Assembly (NCBI RefSeq): GCF_007786445.1
Contig: NZ_VNJI01000014.1
Span: 62,001-126,000, forward strand
Direction: 5' to 3'
Source of the DNA: Paenibacillus cremeus
GTDB taxonomy: Bacteria > Bacillota > Bacilli > Paenibacillales > NBRC-103111
Length of the DNA: 64,000 bases
The first letter of the stretch is position 1. Each line of letters opens with the position of its first letter. The notes under the pieces are model-generated. The model saw only the letters and a program-made list of their open reading frames with translations. It was not told the origin of the DNA and ran no database searches. The position numbers and the translations under genes were made by a program. This document shows, in pieces, positions 9,060-16,792 of this stretch.

Positions 9060-10010
9060 TTATTTATGCAGCACTTCGAGCTTGACTTCCAGCTCCAGCG
9101 TGTCGCCGGGGGCGATGCCGCGCAGGCCGGTCACGTCAGCGGGAAGATCGAGGTTCGGCGCGTCGGTCACCCACGTGTAAGGCTCGAGGCAAATGAATTC
9201 GTTCGCTTCGCCCTTGGTGAAAATGACCCACTGCTTAAATTCCTTTGAGCCGCTGTAGCGAATTTCCATGGTGTCCTTGGACAAAATCGCCAGGCAAGGG
9301 TAGTCCCCGATCTGGAATACGGTATCCAGGTTGTATCCGCCCAGCCGGTCGCCCTGAACCAGCTGCTCGAAGCGGCCGCTGAGCTTGTCAATCTGCCCGG
9401 TAGGGACGTTCAGCTCGTTCAGCTCCCAAATGCCTTCGGTCGGCACCTGCAGCGTCCACTTATCGGGTTCGCCGTCGAGCAAGAACCATGTATGCAGCCC
9501 GTAGCCAAACGGGGCGCTCGTCTCGCCGTGGTTGGTCGCTTTAAGCAGCTGACGCAGCGTGCCGCCCTCTAGCTCATAGGTGACCTCCAGCTCCAAGGCA
9601 TGCGGGTATTGACGCTGAACGTTCGCATCCTCGGCCAATCGCAGGACGGAGGTAAGGAACAGCTTGCCTTCCCGTTCTCCCGAAGCGGTGACGCTCCATG
9701 GTTGGCTTCGATTCATCCCGTGAATGTGATTGCCTGTGGCATGGTTGATGTCAAATTGGTAGTCGCGCCCGTCAAAATGGAATTTGCCCTTTGAGATCCT
9801 ATTCGGAGGCATTAAGATCGGTGTGCCGTACTGAATCGGCTGCTCGATCAGCTCAGCAGGAGAGGCGGGAACGCGCAGCGTTTCCCTGTCGAGCTTTTTG
9901 TCCCAAATGCTGTAGGCGTTGTTGCCAATGGCTGGACAGATGCTGACGATGAGCGTGTCATTTTCGAGCGTGTATGCAGGGGTACCTTGCCAATCGATTT
10001 GCTTGATCAT
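9060..10010 (-). CDS. Aldose 1-epimerase (mutarotase) family protein
   Basis: A 316-residue galactose-mutarotase-fold protein. It has the early NRISKGKFHFDG segment, GNHIHGMNR near residues 92-100 (the conserved His of the family), a GYGLHTWF motif near 169-176 with the second catalytic His, and ICLEPYTWVTDAPN near 273-286 carrying the catalytic Glu. These match the His/His/Glu set of mutarotases. It would interconvert anomers of a sugar in the cytoplasm. The ATG follows GAAGGAGACG. It is on the same strand as the GH88 gene but separated from it by 170 bp containing a terminator and a promoter. Confidence 0.85.
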   Translation of the reverse strand: MIKQIDWQGTPAYTLENDTLIVSICPAIGNNAYSIWDKKLDRETLRVPASPAELIEQPIQYGTPILMPPNRISKGKFHFDGRDYQFDINHATGNHIHGMNRSQPWSVTASGEREGKLFLTSVLRLAEDANVQRQYPHALELEVTYELEGGTLRQLLKATNHGETSAPFGYGLHTWFLLDGEPDKWTLQVPTEGIWELNELNVPTGQIDKLSGRFEQLVQGDRLGGYNLDTVFQIGDYPCLAILSKDTMEIRYSGSKEFKQWVIFTKGEANEFICLEPYTWVTDAPNLDLPADVTGLRGIAPGDTLELEVKLEVLHK

Positions 10011-10052
10011 AAAAAGTGCGTCTCCTTCTGCTATGAAATGTGAATTGTATAC

Positions 10053-10994
10053 TTATGTGCCGAACTCATAATTCGGATACACATAAGGCGTTTTGGCCGG
10101 TTCGGCCTTGGCCACTTTGTCGACTTTCAGCACCATGATGTCCATATCGTTGTACTTGGTTTTCTGGATCGTTCCGGTGACGGTCACCCAGCTGTCGCTG
10201 GCCAGCGTTTTGGCGCGGTCATACTCTACGAGCACTCCGAAGGGGGCGGCATCCGCTGAGCAGCATTGGATGGAGAAGCGTCCCACGACAAACTGGTTAT
10301 CCTTCATTTCATCCTGGCGGTAGACGAAGCCGGTGAGCTCCAGCTTTTTGCCGACGAAGCGGTCGAGGTACAAATCCACGGTCGTCAGCGTCTCCATATA
10401 CAGCTCTTCCCTCACTGTAATTAGATTGCTCTGGTACAGCTGTTTGGCATACTTGGCATAATGCTGCGTAAATTTATCCGCCGGAAAAAGCTCGCTGTCT
10501 GCGGCTGAGGCGGCTTTGCCGTCCGCTGGCTGCTGAGGCGCGGTGGGGGCAGTATTCCCATTAACGCTGCCTGCCGGTGCGGCTGAGCTGTCTTTTTTTA
10601 CGGCGCTGGCGCTGTTGAGGTTCATGCCTTTTTTGGCGGCCAAGCTGCTGCCCATCGACGTATCCGGGAGCACAATCCCCAGCACGAGCGGGAGAAAAAA
10701 GAGACCGTAAATTACGGTATTTTTCAGCACGGAAGGAGACGGCGTATGATCATGGTCACAGTCGCACGCCGCGGCATCGCTCCCGCGAAAGGCAAGAATC
10801 GTTTGATACACCTGGTACACGGCAACGGCATACAGCGCGATCGCCGACCATTTGACGTAAACGACCATCCGCGGCGCAATGTACAGCAGAATGTTATCCG
10901 TTTTCACCAAATACGCGATATAAACGGCAAAGCCCAGCAAAATGACGGATTTGATCGCATGATGCAGGCCAAGCACCCGTGAATTCGATTTCAA
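10053..10994 (-). CDS. ycgQ: YcgQ-like TIGR03943/UPF0703 membrane protein
   Basis: A 313-residue protein partnered with the YcgR-like permease. Two N-terminal helices (about 13-32 and 44-62) are followed by a cluster CDCDHDH near residue 77-83, a third helix near 92-108, an Ala/Ser-rich linker, and a C-terminal soluble domain (about 190-313, including FSIQCCSADAAPFG) typical of the TIGR03943 family. It follows the permease gene by 21 bp. The pair is widely conserved but its transport substrate is not firmly known. The metal-binding residues and the candidate Zur/Fur box upstream suggest a role in metal handling (inference). Confidence 0.85.
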   Translation of the reverse strand: MKSNSRVLGLHHAIKSVILLGFAVYIAYLVKTDNILLYIAPRMVVYVKWSAIALYAVAVYQVYQTILAFRGSDAAACDCDHDHTPSPSVLKNTVIYGLFFLPLVLGIVLPDTSMGSSLAAKKGMNLNSASAVKKDSSAAPAGSVNGNTAPTAPQQPADGKAASAADSELFPADKFTQHYAKYAKQLYQSNLITVREELYMETLTTVDLYLDRFVGKKLELTGFVYRQDEMKDNQFVVGRFSIQCCSADAAPFGVLVEYDRAKTLASDSWVTVTGTIQKTKYNDMDIMVLKVDKVAKAEPAKTPYVYPNYEFGT

Positions 10995-11015
10995 GACGAG
11001 CTCACTCCTTGTCGG

Positions 11016-12098
11016 TTAAGTGAAAAACACCCGCTCAAACAGCAGGGAAGCGGAAAGGACGACCACAATGACCAGCAGGGACAGCTGCAGCACGAACTTA
11101 GCGCGGAACGAGGATAGCAGCATAAGAGTGCTTTTGATATCGAGCATGGGGCCGAACACGAGAAAGGTCAGCAGGGAGCCGGTGGAGAAGGTCGTCGTAA
11201 ATGATGAAGCCACGAAGGCGTCAGACGTAGAGCAAAGCGACAGGATATAAGCGAGCCCCATCATAAAAAGGTGGGAGCTGAAGGCACCCTGGCCGATGGA
11301 GACGAGACTTTCGCGGTCCATGAAGGTTTGGATCAGTGCGGTAAGAAACGCGCCGAAAATCAAATATTTACCCATGTCGAAAAACTCGTCCGAAGCGTGC
11401 CCAAGCAGCGCAAACACCCGGTTTGGCTTGCCCGGAGCAGCATGATGATGGTGGTCATGGGTATGGTCGTGCTCGTGATGATGATGCGCATGGTGGTCGT
11501 GATGATGGTGATGCGTATGTGTATGCCCGTCGCTGTGGTGATGCTCTGCGATGCCGCGAAGCGGGGCGGTTTTGACAAAACGGTAGATGAGAAGTCCGAT
11601 AACGAGTGCCACTATAAAAGCAATCGCCATCCGCGAATTTGCGATTTCCGGACGGCTGCGGAACGCCATGAAGGTCGATGCGTATACCACCGGGTTGATG
11701 ATTGGCCCAACCAAAATAAAGACAACGGCGACATACACCGGCATGCCTTTGTGCAGCAAGCGCCGGATGACCGGGATCATGCCGCATTCACATAAGGGGA
11801 AAATAAGCCCCATCACGCACGCAAACAAAATGCCAAGCACCGGATTGCGGGGAATGAGACGACGGATCGTTTGCTCCGAGACAAAAATTTGCAGCAGCGC
11901 CGACACGAGCACCCCCAGCAGGACAAACGGGAACGCCTCGAGAATTATGCTGATGAACAGCGTTTTAAAATTCTGGAGGCTGTCAATCTTAATAAAGGAC
12001 AGATCCGGCGGCTGCTTTTGCGTATAAATAAGAAAGAGCATGACGATGCAAAGAACGGCCAGAATGTTGGTGCTCCAACGGTAGATGATGTTTTGCAA
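11016..12098 (-). CDS. ycgR: YcgR-like UPF0718 permease with a His-rich loop
   Basis: An integral membrane permease of the YcgR/YraQ (DUF318) family with about eight helices. The start is taken as TTG at 12098 (360 residues), because AAGGGAGA lies just upstream; a longer frame reaching 12203 has no ribosome site and would run into the operator. The conserved FPLCECGMIP motif is near residue 110. A cytoplasmic loop near residues 200-235 is extremely His-rich (more than 20 His with Asp), which is expected to bind zinc or a similar metal. Followed by the ycgQ-like partner. Family is clear; function as metal permease is inferred. Confidence 0.85.
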   Translation of the reverse strand: MQNIIYRWSTNILAVLCIVMLFLIYTQKQPPDLSFIKIDSLQNFKTLFISIILEAFPFVLLGVLVSALLQIFVSEQTIRRLIPRNPVLGILFACVMGLIFPLCECGMIPVIRRLLHKGMPVYVAVVFILVGPIINPVVYASTFMAFRSRPEIANSRMAIAFIVALVIGLLIYRFVKTAPLRGIAEHHHSDGHTHTHHHHHDHHAHHHHEHDHTHDHHHHAAPGKPNRVFALLGHASDEFFDMGKYLIFGAFLTALIQTFMDRESLVSIGQGAFSSHLFMMGLAYILSLCSTSDAFVASSFTTTFSTGSLLTFLVFGPMLDIKSTLMLLSSFRAKFVLQLSLLVIVVVLSASLLFERVFFT

Positions 12099-12118
12099 TG
12101 GGCATATCTCCCTTATTT

Positions 12119-12136
12119 TCGTAATAATGATTATAG
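12119..12136 (-). promoter_or_regulatory. Candidate Zur/Fur-type box over the ycgR promoter
   Basis: Contains ATAATGATTAT (12124-12134), a perfect 5-1-5 palindrome. By eye TCGTAATAATGATTA (12119-12133) matches 11 of 14 defined positions of the Bacillus Zur consensus TCGTAATnATTACGA, and the neighbouring 15-mer (12122-12136) matches 11 of 14 of the Fur 7-1-7 consensus. A perfect TATAAT on the minus strand (12135-12130) lies inside it, so binding would block transcription of ycgR-ycgQ. Zur is preferred because of the metal-binding products. Confidence 0.5.
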
Positions 12137-12196
12137 CGTATGCGTTAAAAATCGTATATAGGACAAGATTTTGCGGGCTCTGGGCAGCTTCACCAG

Positions 12197-12225
12197 TTGA
12201 CATCGGTGTGTGGCTCGGGTAAGAT
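12197..12225 (+). promoter_or_regulatory. SigA-type promoter of the trpS T-box transcript
   Basis: TTGACA (12197-12202), 17-bp spacer, TAAGAT (12220-12225). The expected start near 12232 is about 28 bases before the first conserved T-box bases. Confidence 0.85.
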
Positions 12226-12259
12226 GTCTTTTAATGTTAGTATGATTCCTCATATCGAG

Positions 12260-12525
12260 CGATGACAGGAACAAGTAGGCGGAAGTGCTGCTCTGAAGAG
12301 AGCCGGTGGTTGGTGTGAACCGGTGAGAAGCGTCCGGCCGAATGGGCCCTTGAGCTGAAGGCTGAACGTGTGCGGCAGCAATGGACTGCATGCCGGTAGG
12401 CTGATCCGGTTGACTCCCCGTTATAGGAGATAAAGGCTTAGACTGCACGCGGTTTGTTTGGCAGCTGAGCGAATTAGGGTGGCACCACGGTCTCACGTCC
12501 CTTTGCGGACGGGGGGGCCTTTTTT
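12260..12525 (+). promoter_or_regulatory. T-box riboswitch leader of trpS (UGG specifier)
   Basis: Conserved T-box parts appear in order: GATGACAGGAACAAGTAG at the base of stem I; the stem I tip region GAGAGCCGG...TGGTGTGAACCGG; the specifier TGG at 12343-12345 within GAATGGGCCCTTGAGC; the downstream GGCTGAAC; the T-box AGGGTGGCACCACGG near 12475-12490; and a terminator (GGTCTC..CGTCC with GGACG..GGGGCC, about 12489-12519) ending in TTTTTT. UGG is the Trp codon, so uncharged tRNA-Trp should promote readthrough into trpS. The distances and the codon agree with the gene downstream. Confidence 0.95.
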
Positions 12526-12591
12526 GTTTTTTCGGAGAAAGCCGGGTAGAAAAATCATCAGAACAGTAAACCATAGGAGGGTGTTTAAGCC

Positions 12592-13581
12592 ATGACTAAA
12601 CTAAGAGTATTATCCGGAATGCAGCCCAGCGGGCAATTGACGCTCGGCAATTATATCGGCGCCTTGAAAAATTACGTGAAGCTGCAGCATACGCACGACT
12701 GCTATTTTATGGTGGTGGATTTGCACGCGGTGACCGTGCCGCAGGAGCCGGCCGCGCTGAAGGAGCAATCGGAGGCGGTAACTGCGCTGTATTTGGCTGC
12801 AGGACTGGATTCGCAGGCGGCAACCGTGTTCCTGCAGTCGACGGTCCGCGCGCATGCGGAGCTCGGCTGGTTGATGACGACGCTCACCTATATGGGCGAG
12901 CTGGAGCGGATGACGCAGTTCAAGGATAAGTCGGCGGGCAAGGATTCCGTCGGAGCAGGGCTGTTCACGTACCCATCGCTGATGGCAGCGGATATTTTGC
13001 TGTACAACGCGGATTTGGTGCCAGTGGGCGATGACCAAAAGCAGCATTTGGAGCTGACGCGCGATTTGGCGCACCGGTTTAACCAACGCCTTGGTGATAC
13101 GTTCAAGATTCCGCAAGGGTACATTCCGGAGGTTGGGGCGCGGATCATGTCGCTGGACGACGCATCTAAGAAAATGAGCAAGAGCAGCCCGAACGCCGGC
13201 AGCTACATTGCCATGCTCGACACGCCGGATGTAATCCGCAAAAAAATTAGCCGTGCCGTCACCGACTCCGGTCGGGAAGTGAAGTTTGACCCGCAAAATA
13301 AGCCGGAGGTCAGCAATTTGATGAGCATCTATTCGCAGTGTGCGGATAAGTCGATTGCGGACATCGAAGCGCAGTATGAAGGCCAAGGCTACGGACCGTT
13401 CAAGAAGGATCTGGCCGAAGCCGTCGTTGCGACGCTCGAGCCGATCCAGACACGCTATCATGAGATTCGCCAGTCCGGCGAGCTGTACGACGTGCTCCGC
13501 CAAGGCCAGGAGCGTGCGGAAGCGCAAGCCGACAAGATGGTGCGCATCGTGAAGGAGAAGATGGGCTTCGTTATTTTGTAA
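12592..13581 (+). CDS. trpS: Tryptophanyl-tRNA synthetase
   Basis: A 329-residue class I synthetase of normal length for TrpRS. The HIGH-equivalent is in SGQLTLGNYIGA (residues 13-24), the tryptophan-site region GDDQKQHLELTRD is near residue 144-156, and KMSKS is at 194-198. It charges tRNA-Trp in the cytoplasm. The ATG follows TAGGAGGGTG. Expression is controlled by the T-box leader immediately upstream, whose specifier codon is UGG. Confidence 0.98.
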   Translation: MTKLRVLSGMQPSGQLTLGNYIGALKNYVKLQHTHDCYFMVVDLHAVTVPQEPAALKEQSEAVTALYLAAGLDSQAATVFLQSTVRAHAELGWLMTTLTYMGELERMTQFKDKSAGKDSVGAGLFTYPSLMAADILLYNADLVPVGDDQKQHLELTRDLAHRFNQRLGDTFKIPQGYIPEVGARIMSLDDASKKMSKSSPNAGSYIAMLDTPDVIRKKISRAVTDSGREVKFDPQNKPEVSNLMSIYSQCADKSIADIEAQYEGQGYGPFKKDLAEAVVATLEPIQTRYHEIRQSGELYDVLRQGQERAEAQADKMVRIVKEKMGFVIL

Positions 13582-13599
13582 GATGCAGGAGGCGGGAAG

Positions 13600-13760
13600 T
13601 GCCGGGGGCCCGGAGCGGCGCTGCAAAGCGGCGTAGCCGCGTTAGCGCGAGGCACGTGGCCCGAGGCGGCGCGCCAAGCGGGAAAGCCGCGTTAGCGCGA
13701 GCGCTGTGGGCCCGAGGCGGAGCGCAAAGCGGTGGGTGTAGCCGCGTTGGCGTGAGAGGC
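13600..13760. repeat. Three GC-rich ~50-55-bp repeat units, same family as the 58-kb array
   Basis: GCCGCGTTAGCGCGAG-like words begin at 13636, 13686 and 13741 (spacing 50 and 55), each with an upstream AAGCGG element. Units contain CACGTGGCCCGAG followed by AAGCGGGAAAGCCGCG, which aligns with the CACGGGGCC...AACGCGGAAAATCCGCG layout of the 51-bp array at 58.3 kb, in the same orientation. No gene is apparent; short frames through it are products of high GC. Confidence 0.7.
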
Positions 13761-13776
13761 AGTCTTGAGCTATAAT
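13747..13776 (+). promoter_or_regulatory. Possible promoter of the interrupted nuclease-like gene
   Basis: TTGGCG (13747-13752), 18-bp spacer, perfect TATAAT (13771-13776). It lies about 95 bp before the ATG at 13871, with a terminator-like hairpin between them. Confidence 0.45.
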
Positions 13777-13798
13777 AAAATAAAGTTGCGTGAAGCAC

Positions 13799-13838
13799 AC
13801 GCCGTTTGTTCCCAATTTAGGGGCAGGCGGCGTTTTTT
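13799..13838 (+). terminator. Terminator or attenuator hairpin
   Basis: ACGCCG (13799-13804) pairs with CGGCGT (13828-13833), with further inner pairing TG/CA and CCC/GGG, followed by TTTTTTG. It may end trpS transcripts, or attenuate a transcript starting near 13783. Confidence 0.7.
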
Positions 13839-13870
13839 GTTTTTATAAACTGTTTTTATAGGAGGTAATT

Positions 13871-14533
13871 ATGATGTTTGAACAAGAGTTTGAGAGGTTT
13901 TTGGTAGAACAGCGTCGCACGGCGAGTGGAATGAGGCTGGAGCAGCTACAGAAAGAGCTGACAGGAGAGAAAAAACTGCTCAGCACAGTCATTTGGCCAA
14001 CTCTAAATTCCTTTAAAGGTATAATCTTGTAGCACGAGATCGTGAGTTTAACGGGGATCAAAATCTACGTAGACGTATTTTACGAGCCGCTCGGGCTTGC
14101 TCTGGAAAGTGAGGGGTTCGCTGTGCATGCTGGAAACGTGACACGGGATCGGTTTGATTTTGAGCGGATGCGGATGCGCACGATGGCGATGTACGGGTAT
14201 AAATATATCCCTTTCACATGGGACGAGCTGAGTAAGAAACCGGAGGCGTGCCGCCGTACCATGTATGCACTGCTGGGGCGATTTTCAGCGACGCCGGACA
14301 CAGAAAATAACCCGCTAAGCGTCTACGAACGGGAGTTACTCCGATACGCGCTGCGCCTCCATCGATCGATTCGCTTGAGTGATGTGTGCAGCTGCTTGCA
14401 GTTGGGATCCGAAGCCAGCCGCAGGGTGCTGCGTAATCTGGTGGAGAAAAAGCTGATTCAGCGACTCGGTACGGGAAAACAGCGCCATCATGAGTACATA
14501 CTGGGGGAAAATGTAAGGGACACGTTGTTTTAA
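13871..14533 (+). pseudogene. Nuclease-like/winged-helix protein gene interrupted by an in-frame amber codon
   Basis: A single frame of 221 codons runs from ATG 13871 (behind ATAGGAGGTAATT) to the stop at 14531-14533 and is broken only by TAG at 14030-14032, after 53 codons. The part after the stop could restart at GTG 14042 but has no clear ribosome site. Visible in the second part are an Asp and Glu spaced in a beta-strand context (KIYVDVFYEPLGLALESEGF), an RDRFDFERMRMR segment and YGYKYIPFTWDEL, which recall Vsr/DUF559-like restriction-nuclease folds, then a C-terminal winged-helix-like region (residues about 160-221). The family is not firmly recognised. The likely history is a single GAG-to-TAG change; a sequencing error or a functional split gene are alternatives. 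Confidence 0.65.
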
Positions 14534-14551
14534 CATAGACAAAAAACAAGC

Positions 14552-14575
14552 AAAGCGGAAAACCCGCGCTACAGC
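14552..14575. repeat. Single relic of the 51-bp hairpin repeat
   Basis: AAAGCGGAAAACCCGCGCTA followed by CAGC, closely matching the core AAAGCGGAAAATCCGCGCTG of the array at 58.3 kb, in the same orientation. It lies just after the interrupted gene. Confidence 0.6.
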
Positions 14576-14634
14576 GCAGCACAAACAAGCCCGCAGCCAA
14601 GGCTTGCGAGCTTGTCCATCCTGCGACGGGCCGG

Positions 14635-14811
14635 CTATGATCTCTTTCTTCGCTGCTTCGCTTTGACGATAAAGCCGGAGCCGATAAAAAACAGCGAGAG
14701 TACGCTGAACAGCACCGCCAGCCATGGACGGCCTACGGCCATAAAGTAGCCAATGCATGCCAGCAGCACACTGCCTGCAATGGCGTAAAGCAATGCTAAC
14801 CCTTTATTCAT
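14635..14811 (-). CDS. Small two-helix membrane protein, YlaF/DUF5325-like
   Basis: A 58-residue protein with two predicted membrane helices (about 4-24 and 29-49) and a basic C terminus (KAKQRRKRS). The start at 14811 is preferred over 14838 because GGTGGGAAGG lies directly upstream. Size and layout resemble the small DUF5325 proteins such as B. subtilis YlaF; function unknown. It stands alone, divergent from the SASP gene. Confidence 0.6.
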   Translation of the reverse strand: MNKGLALLYAIAGSVLLACIGYFMAVGRPWLAVLFSVLSLFFIGSGFIVKAKQRRKRS

Positions 14812-14868
14812 CCTTCCCACCTGCCTTTCACCGAACATCTGAATCTTCGAACGATTTTTCGAAAGATG

Positions 14869-14898
14869 CGTATACTTTTAGGCGCACGTCACATACTA
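14869..14898 (+). promoter_or_regulatory. SigG-type promoter of the SASP gene
   Basis: CGTATA (14869-14874), 17-bp spacer, CATACTA (14892-14898), close to the SigG pattern (YGnATAr / CATnnTA). Fits forespore expression of a SASP gene. A small palindrome AAGCTTGCAAGCTT follows. Confidence 0.7.
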
Positions 14899-14957
14899 AG
14901 CTTGCAAGCTTGCAAAAACATCAAGACATTTCTTTCAAATGAAAAGGAGCGCTGAAT

Positions 14958-15179
14958 ATGGCAGGACAATCCCGCAGCAGCAACCAACTTGTTGTTCCAC
15001 AAGCTACAGCAGCTTTGAATCAAATGAAGTATGAAGTTGCACAAGAATTGGGTGTTCAAGTACCGCAAGATGGGTACTGGGGTCATTCGACAGCTCGTGA
15101 TACGGGCTCGATCGGTGGCGGCATCACGAAGCGCTTGGTGCAAATTGCCGAGCAGACTCTATCGGGCGGAGCTCGCTGA
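14958..15179 (+). CDS. Alpha/beta-type small acid-soluble spore protein
   Basis: A 73-residue protein with both conserved SASP boxes: MKYEVAQELG near residues 23-32, which contains the GPR protease site, and GYWGHSTARDTGSIGGGITKR near residues 39-59. These proteins coat and protect spore DNA and are degraded at germination to supply amino acids. The ATG follows AAAGGAGCGCTGAAT. The upstream SigG-like promoter and the downstream terminator make it a single-gene unit. Confidence 0.96.
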   Translation: MAGQSRSSNQLVVPQATAALNQMKYEVAQELGVQVPQDGYWGHSTARDTGSIGGGITKRLVQIAEQTLSGGAR

Positions 15180-15204
15180 GGTCCCAGCCGATTGTTTAGC
15201 CGCA

Positions 15205-15235
15205 AAGCTCAAGGAGCAATCCTTGGGCTTTTTTT
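15205..15235 (+). terminator. Terminator of the SASP gene
   Basis: 11-bp stem AAGCTCAAGGA/TCCTTGGGCTT (one G-T pair), GCAA loop, then seven T residues. Confidence 0.93.
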
Positions 15236-15263
15236 GCATTGGGACAAGTGCCCGGGCGCAAGC

Positions 15264-15285
15264 AAAAAACCGGGACAAGCCCGGT
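15264..15285 (-). terminator. Terminator of yfhP
   Basis: On the minus strand ACCGGG and CCCGGT pair around CTTGT, followed by TTTTTT. Confidence 0.85.
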
Positions 15286-15313
15286 CATCCGCTTCTGTAC
15301 CCAGCACAGCATA

Positions 15314-16297
15314 TTAGTACAAATCCACGCGCAGCCGCTTTTCCAGACGGGAATGGCTGAGCCAGCCGACATACGAGTCGATGGGCTGGTAATCCATATC
15401 CATCAAGAGCACGGCGACGAACGGATACTGCTTCCGGTGACGATATCGAACATCGGCCCAGCGCACCTCATAGCCCCACGCGTGATCTTTCACATGGGCG
15501 CAGGCATATTGTGAGAAGTAAAGGAAGGAAGCGATATTCGGATGCGACTTCGATGCTTCCACGGCCGGATGCTCATCACAGGTGACATGATCCACCCAGC
15601 GGAGCTTATGATTCCGGTATTCGCCGAGCATGAAGGAACCGTCGGCCTTCTTCTTCAGCACCTGCCATTGATATTGGTGAACGGTGGGAATCAAAATAAA
15701 TTTATCGCCTGGCTCATAGTCCTTATCCTGCTTGTACAATTGAGACTCCAAAGCATGATGATACCACGACCGCCATAGATAGTAAACGGCGATAAAAGCG
15801 TACAAAATAGGAAACAGCACCTGCGGACGCATCACATGGAAAGACCAGATAAAGATCGCCAGCATATGGGCCGAGAAAATAATGGGATCGAAAATGTGGA
15901 TGATGTTCCACGAGACCCACCTTTCTGAGATCGGCCGCAGCGCCTGGGTGCCGTACGTATTGAACAAATCGGTAAACACGTGAAAAGCGACCGCGATAAA
16001 AACCCACATCGTAACGTGCAGCATGGGCAGGTGATCAAAAAACAGCCACAGCATGCCGGAGATGAGCGCGGTCCAAATCGCCAAGGCCGGAAGCGAATGG
16101 GATAAGCCCCGATGATTCTTAATGTAGACGGCGTTGCCTTTGAGCCGTAGCAAAGTATCGAGGTCCGGAGCCTGCGAGCCGATTACCGTTCCGATGAGAA
16201 CAGCTGTAGACACCGCACCGCCTGCGGCTACAACCGGATCGATATAGGCGAGACCCGCCAATCCAAGTCCGATGACTAGGTGTGTTCCAGTATCCAT
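15314..16297 (-). CDS. yfhP: YfhP-like membrane-bound metal-dependent hydrolase (DUF457)
   Basis: A 327-residue protein, the same length as B. subtilis YfhP as remembered. The N-terminal part has the YdjM/DUF457 layout: MDTGTHLVIG with an early conserved His, APDLD near residues 43-47, NHRGLSHS near 60-68, several membrane helices, and FHVFTDLFNTYGTQ near residues 104-117. The conserved His and Asp residues suggest metal binding. The C-terminal 130 residues are soluble and His/Trp/Tyr-rich. In Bacillus this gene also lies near spore genes; here it is next to the SASP gene. Biochemical role unknown. Confidence 0.85.
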   Translation of the reverse strand: MDTGTHLVIGLGLAGLAYIDPVVAAGGAVSTAVLIGTVIGSQAPDLDTLLRLKGNAVYIKNHRGLSHSLPALAIWTALISGMLWLFFDHLPMLHVTMWVFIAVAFHVFTDLFNTYGTQALRPISERWVSWNIIHIFDPIIFSAHMLAIFIWSFHVMRPQVLFPILYAFIAVYYLWRSWYHHALESQLYKQDKDYEPGDKFILIPTVHQYQWQVLKKKADGSFMLGEYRNHKLRWVDHVTCDEHPAVEASKSHPNIASFLYFSQYACAHVKDHAWGYEVRWADVRYRHRKQYPFVAVLLMDMDYQPIDSYVGWLSHSRLEKRLRVDLY

Positions 16298-16399
16298 GGA
16301 CTAACCTCCAGCAACTCTTTTTTTCCATAGTGTATTGCAGCCCATTAGGTTTAGTGTATCATTTTCTTCATCAAAATAAAGCAAAGGACGTGAAAAAAA

Positions 16400-16699
16400 G
16401 TGTGTATTGTTTTCGTGGAATATCGGATTGGCACTGAGCACAAGGGAGCATTTCAAGCCTGGATGGAGGAGATGCGTTCCGCCCATACTGAGGTGGAATG
16501 GTATGAAGGGACGGAGCAGCCCGGGCTGTTTGTGGAAATTTGGAGCGGGTTAAGCGATGCGGGGTACGAAGACATGTTGGCCGCGCGGCGAGGGGACGGA
16601 CCTGTATCCTTCCTTTGGGAAAGGGCGATGCAGCTCCAAAATTGGGTGCCCGGAGGGCGCGAAAAGATCCATATTTGGCAATTTCGAAAAGTAAAATAG
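16400..16699 (+). CDS. Small conserved-type hypothetical protein
   Basis: A 99-residue soluble protein starting at GTG with AAAGGA 11 bases upstream. The alternation of short strands and an amphipathic helix (VEYRIGTEHKGAFQAWMEEM; VEIWSGLSDAGYEDMLAARR) suggests a dimeric alpha/beta barrel of the ABM/NIPSNAP type, but no family is firmly recognised. It is divergent from yfhP and lies 93 bp upstream of the exporter genes. Confidence 0.6.
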   Translation: MCIVFVEYRIGTEHKGAFQAWMEEMRSAHTEVEWYEGTEQPGLFVEIWSGLSDAGYEDMLAARRGDGPVSFLWERAMQLQNWVPGGREKIHIWQFRKVK

Positions 16700-16792
16700 T
16701 CCATTATATGCGGTAAAGAAATCCATGGTTTCTTCCTTGCAATCGCGGTAACCTTACAATAGTCATCATAATTCGCGCAGGAGGAAATAAGG

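Noticed and set aside
11440-11540. CAT/GTG-rich simple repeat as a separate element
   Set aside because: It is the coding sequence for the His-rich loop of the YcgR-like permease, not an independent repeat.
12098-12203. N-terminal extension of the YcgR-like permease
   Set aside because: It would cover the promoter and the candidate Zur/Fur box, has no ribosome site, and the added residues do not look like part of the family.
16737-16760. Promoter TTGCAA...TACAAT before the exporter genes
   Set aside because: The spacer is only 12 bp, too short for a SigA promoter.
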